Part shown: positions 61,251 to 64,000 of the stretch, in pieces
How positions within the stretch are numbered: position 1 is the first letter of the stretch
How the letters are laid out: every line of letters starts with the position of its first letter
From: an uncultured Bacteroidales bacterium
GTDB lineage: Bacteria > Bacteroidota > Bacteroidia > Bacteroidales > Bacteroidaceae
DNA length: 64,000 bases
NCBI GenBank assembly: GCA_937898885.1
Contig: CALDKD010000110.1
Span: 1-64,000, forward strand
Reading direction: 5' to 3'
Translations under genes and position numbers: made by a program
Notes under the pieces: model-generated
Told to the model about the DNA's origin: nothing
Database searches by the model: none
Seen by the model: the letters and a program-made list of their open reading frames with translations, nothing else

Positions 61251-61823
61251 ATGGACAATATAGTTATTTTCGGAGCCCCAGGCTCAGGAAAGGGAACGTA
61301 CAGTGCGGAACTTGTCAAATATTTTGGCTATGACCATATTTCAACCGGCGATTTGCTCAGAGCAGAGCTTCAGGCCGGTACCGAGCTAGGTCTTGTTGCC
61401 AAAAAGTATATGGAGAAGGGACAGCTTATCCCCGACGATCTAGTCATTGACATTCTGAGAAAGCAGTACGATATTCTTCTTACTGAGGGAAATGGTGTTA
61501 TCTTTGACGGATTTCCACGGACAATCGCGCAGGCGTCGGCCTTGAAGAGAATGCTCAGTGAGAGAGGTGAGCGTATGACCGTTGCCCTCAATCTTATTGT
61601 CGAGGAGGACGAGCTGATGCGCAGATTGCTCAGACGTGCTCAGACAGAAGGACGCGCCGATGACAACGAGGTTACCATAAAGAAGCGTTTCAATGTGTAT
61701 CATACTCAGACGCAGCCTTTGATAGAATGGTTCCGTAAGGAGGGGGTGCTGGAGGAGTTTACATTTGCCGGCTCCGCGGAGAAGATGGTTAGTGATATTG
61801 TTGAGAAATTGAAATCTCTCTGA
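61251..61823 (+). CDS. adk: Adenylate kinase
   Basis: 190 residues, the short form without the zinc/LID insertion of about 30 residues. The P-loop FGAPGSGKGTYSAELV, STGDLLRAELQAGTELG, GVIFDGFPRTIAQA and RGRADD-like EGRADDNEVTIKKRF are the AMP/ATP-binding segments. It equilibrates AMP, ADP and ATP. It lies between hpt and obg with gaps of 9 and 8 nt. Confidence 0.96.
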   Translation: MDNIVIFGAPGSGKGTYSAELVKYFGYDHISTGDLLRAELQAGTELGLVAKKYMEKGQLIPDDLVIDILRKQYDILLTEGNGVIFDGFPRTIAQASALKRMLSERGERMTVALNLIVEEDELMRRLLRRAQTEGRADDNEVTIKKRFNVYHTQTQPLIEWFRKEGVLEEFTFAGSAEKMVSDIVEKLKSL

Positions 61824-61831
61824 TTTTATTT

Positions 61832-63013
61832 ATGGCAGAGACAAACTTTGTAGATTACGTAAAGATTTTCTGTCGCTCAGGCAAGGGAGGCCGTGGCTCA
61901 GCACACCTTCGTCACGATAAGTATATTCCCAACGGTGGCCCGGACGGAGGCGACGGCGGTCACGGTGGCAGCGTCATCCTTAGGGGAAACCGCAATTACT
62001 GGACGCTGCTGCATCTGCGTTACCAGCGTCACGCGTTTGCTGAGAAGGGCGAGAACGGCGGCAGCAATAAATGTTTTGGTAAAGACGGCTCAGACATTAC
62101 TATAGAGGTTCCTTGCGGAACAGTGGCATATAATGCCGAGACAGGAGAATATCTGTGCGACATCACATCCGACGGACAGGAGGTAGTGCTCCTGAAGGGC
62201 GGCCGTGGCGGCTTGGGAAACTGGCATTTCCGTACTCCTACACGTCAGGCTCCGCGATTTGCGCAGCCTGGTGAGCCGGCCCAGGAGATGATGGTAGTAC
62301 TTGAGCTGAAACTGCTGGCGGATGTTGGTCTGGTAGGATTCCCCAATGCCGGAAAGTCCACTCTGCTGTCGGCAATATCAGCCGCCAAGCCTAAAATAGC
62401 CAATTATCCGTTCACAACGCTTGAGCCGAATCTGGGCATAGTGTCTTATCGTGACGGCAAGTCCTTTGTCATGGCCGACATTCCGGGAATAATAGAGGGA
62501 GCCAGCGAGGGCAAGGGGCTCGGTTTGCGTTTCCTGCGCCACATAGAGCGCAATTCCCTGCTCCTGTTTATGGTTCCCGCCGAGTCGGACGATATAAGGA
62601 GAGAGTATGAGATCCTGCTGGGCGAGGTAGTGAAGTTCAATCCTGACATGCAGGAGAAACACCGTGTCCTTGCCATTACCAAGTGTGACCTGATAGATGA
62701 GGAACTTCAGCAGATGCTTGCCGAGAGACTGCCTGAGGATATCCCTCACGTGTTCATCTCAGGAGTAAGCGGACTGGGCCTTCAACAGCTGAAGGATATC
62801 CTCTGGACTGAGCTCAACAATGAGAGCAACCGTCTGCAGGCCGATTATCTGTCAGAGAAAATAGTTCATCATTCCAAGAATATCGATGAGCTCAATTCTG
62901 AAATGACGGCTCTCGGTGAGGATGATTTCGATTATGAGTATGAAGATGTTGAGGACGATGCTGAGGATGATGACGAGGGGGGAACGATGATTATCGATTG
63001 GGAGCAAAATTGA
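61832..63013 (+). CDS. obg: Obg/CgtA ribosome-associated GTPase
   Basis: 393 residues. The glycine-rich Obg fold is followed by the G domain: GFPNAGKSTLLSAISAAKPKI (G1), DIPGIIEGASEGKG (G3) and TKCDLID (G4). The Obg fold spans residues 1-157, for example GGPDGGDGGHGGSVILRGN. The C-terminal tail is strongly acidic (EDVEDDAEDDDEGG) instead of an OCT domain. It acts in late 50S assembly and stress signalling. It is the last gene of the hpt-adk-obg run. Confidence 0.96.
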   Translation: MAETNFVDYVKIFCRSGKGGRGSAHLRHDKYIPNGGPDGGDGGHGGSVILRGNRNYWTLLHLRYQRHAFAEKGENGGSNKCFGKDGSDITIEVPCGTVAYNAETGEYLCDITSDGQEVVLLKGGRGGLGNWHFRTPTRQAPRFAQPGEPAQEMMVVLELKLLADVGLVGFPNAGKSTLLSAISAAKPKIANYPFTTLEPNLGIVSYRDGKSFVMADIPGIIEGASEGKGLGLRFLRHIERNSLLLFMVPAESDDIRREYEILLGEVVKFNPDMQEKHRVLAITKCDLIDEELQQMLAERLPEDIPHVFISGVSGLGLQQLKDILWTELNNESNRLQADYLSEKIVHHSKNIDELNSEMTALGEDDFDYEYEDVEDDAEDDDEGGTMIIDWEQN

Positions 63014-63146
63014 TATTTCCATATTCGTTTTCTCACTCTCTTAGCAGATGTATGAATTTTTTTATTGTTCCGGATTAAACTTTCGGTTTCCGGAATAGTC
63101 AAAATGAGGAAGACAACATTAACAACAACTTTAAATAATTAAAAAA

Positions 63147-63800
63147 ATGAAGAAAATGTTTTTTGCAGCTGCACTTGCTATCGCAGCTATCTCTCTGAAT
63201 GTGAATGCTCAGGCTCCGGCAGACGCTCCTTACGGCGTTAAGTCAGGTGTTATCGTTACCAGCATGGATATGATGGGCAACGAGATGGTTACCGAGACCT
63301 ATTTTGACAACTACGGACTTCTGACCGCTACAGTTTCAGAGGGCGGTTTCATGGGTGGCGAGGGCAAGACCCGTCAGATTACCGTTGACGGCGTTCAGTA
63401 TCGCGTAAACGACGCTGAGAAGACCGCTACCAAGATGCCGGACTTCGGCGGTGGCATGGGCTTCGGCGGTGGCCGTCCTCAGATCAACTGGAACAAGCTT
63501 ACCGATCAGGTAAAGAAGGACAACGGTATCAAGGAGCTCGGCAAGGAGACAATCGCCGGCAAGGAGTGCACCAAGTATTCAATGACTATGGATATGATGG
63601 GTCAGAGCATGGAGCAGACCGTTTGGATTTACAAAGGCATCCAGCTTCAGAACTCAATGTCAACCGAGATGGGCGACTTCGGCCAGAAGTGCAAGAGCTT
63701 CGAGGAGAAGAGCGTAGAGGCTTCAATGTTCCAGCTCCCGAAGGAGTACAAGGTAGAGGAGTTCCAGATGCCTGACATGGGCGGTTTCGGCGGCTTCTAA
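63147..63800 (+). CDS. Small secreted protein, DUF4412-like
   Basis: 217 residues with a signal peptide (MKKMFFAAALAIAAISLNVNAQ). It is Gly- and Met-rich (FGGGMGFGGGRPQ in the middle and MPDMGGFGGF at the end). The frame SGVIVTSMDMMGNEMVTETYFDNYG, then GKECTKYSMTMDMMGQSMEQTVWIYKGI, resembles small periplasmic LolA-like/DUF4412 proteins that cycle through a lipid-binding beta-sheet fold. The family match is tentative. It is monocistronic and followed by a strong terminator. Codon usage is very regular, suggesting high expression. Confidence 0.65.
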   Translation: MKKMFFAAALAIAAISLNVNAQAPADAPYGVKSGVIVTSMDMMGNEMVTETYFDNYGLLTATVSEGGFMGGEGKTRQITVDGVQYRVNDAEKTATKMPDFGGGMGFGGGRPQINWNKLTDQVKKDNGIKELGKETIAGKECTKYSMTMDMMGQSMEQTVWIYKGIQLQNSMSTEMGDFGQKCKSFEEKSVEASMFQLPKEYKVEEFQMPDMGGFGGF

Positions 63801-63828
63801 TTGAGAATCCATTTATAGATTGAAAATG

Positions 63829-63863
63829 GGGCAATCCGGAAACGGGTTGCCTCGTTTTTTTTT
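63829..63863 (+). terminator. Intrinsic terminator after the DUF4412-like gene
   Basis: GGCAATCC pairs with GGGTTGCC around a GGAAAC loop, followed by a run of nine T. Confidence 0.88.
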
Positions 63864-63895
63864 GCCTTTGCTTGATTGTGATTTATAGTTTTTTG

Positions 63896-63903
63896 TATAT
63901 TTG
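63896..63903 (+). promoter_or_regulatory. -7 box of the aquaporin gene
   Basis: TATATTTG, a perfect TAnnTTTG match, 46 nt before ATG 63950. Confidence 0.6.
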
Positions 63904-63949
63904 TGAATTATGAAATGAAAACCAATATTAACAAATCATTTAAATCATT

Positions 63950-64000
63950 ATGAAAAAGTATTTTGCAGAGTGCATCGGAACAATGGTCCTGACACTTTTA
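63950..64000 (+). CDS. Aquaporin/MIP channel, 5' end only
   Basis: Seventeen codons are visible before the window ends (MKKYFAECIGTMVLTLL). This is the typical first helix of bacterial aquaporin Z/glycerol facilitator proteins (family form MxKYxAEFIGTFxLVLxG). The identification is tentative because only the start is present. Confidence 0.65.
   Translation, partial: MKKYFAECIGTMVLTLL

Overview
The window is a piece of a Bacteroidales chromosome, probably Prevotellaceae or a close relative (family placement is inference). The evidence is the promoter style: more than 20 start regions carry the Bacteroidetes -7 box TAnnTTTG, usually continuing as TTTGCA, and Shine-Dalgarno sequences are almost absent. 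Lineage-typical proteins agree: serine palmitoyltransferase, DUF3078, DUF4293, DUF4831, DUF5020, an Rpb6/omega-like subunit, Fe-S AddB, and a gliding-motility/T9SS type B C-terminal domain.

Layout. 1-706 is gene-free and packed with inverted repeats. It abuts a broken capsule tyrosine kinase (707-1474) whose 3' end looks fused to the tail of a PHP-type tyrosine phosphatase. 1536-4502 is a two-gene iron-sulfur redox module: a Tat-exported aldo/keto reductase with ferredoxin cysteines and a multi-cluster membrane ferredoxin. 4687-9823 (minus) is a four-gene operon: S9 peptidase, leuA, an RluA-type pseudouridine synthase and a flavin reductase. yidC (minus) and a DUF3078 outer-membrane protein (plus) diverge at about 12.05 kb, and uvrB follows. 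16-20 kb holds a C69 dipeptidase, bamD, the omega-like subunit, DUF4293 and an outer-membrane barrel. A triple-LysM/PBP-I protein diverges from a CHU_C-domain protein followed by uvrA and a THUMP-like methyltransferase. 27.2-33.3 kb (minus) encodes an AddAB-type helicase-nuclease. panB and a DnaQ-like exonuclease follow.

34925-35775 is a shortened ISL3-family insertion sequence with both terminal repeats and a perfect 8-bp target duplication. Then come tRNA-Pro, serine palmitoyltransferase, a TrmN6-like methyltransferase, and the lon-tgt-lptF/G-like-DEAD helicase run, closed by a terminator and tRNA-His. 44.5-53.3 kb is a surface-glycan region: GT-C protein, FdtA-like sugar isomerase, GT2, LpxL-like acyltransferase, Glyco_tranf_2_4, PAP2, two LicD proteins, a capsule-type transferase and GT14. 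It has no flippase or polymerase, so lipooligosaccharide or glycolipid decoration is more likely than a full capsule locus (inference). ffh and folD follow, then a nucleobase block (UraA-like permease, Tsx-like DUF5020 barrel, AzgA-like permease) and, past DUF4831, hpt-adk-obg, a small secreted protein, and the first codons of an aquaporin.

The most unusual non-coding content is a set of dispersed repeats. The 381-bp gap 13438-13818 holds one copy each of three repeat families whose partner copies sit at 662-698, 9945-10023 and 4561-4680. A 177-bp element with 29-bp terminal inverted repeats (28/29 matching) lies between convergent genes at 27019-27195. I found no CRISPR array, prophage, rRNA or replication origin.
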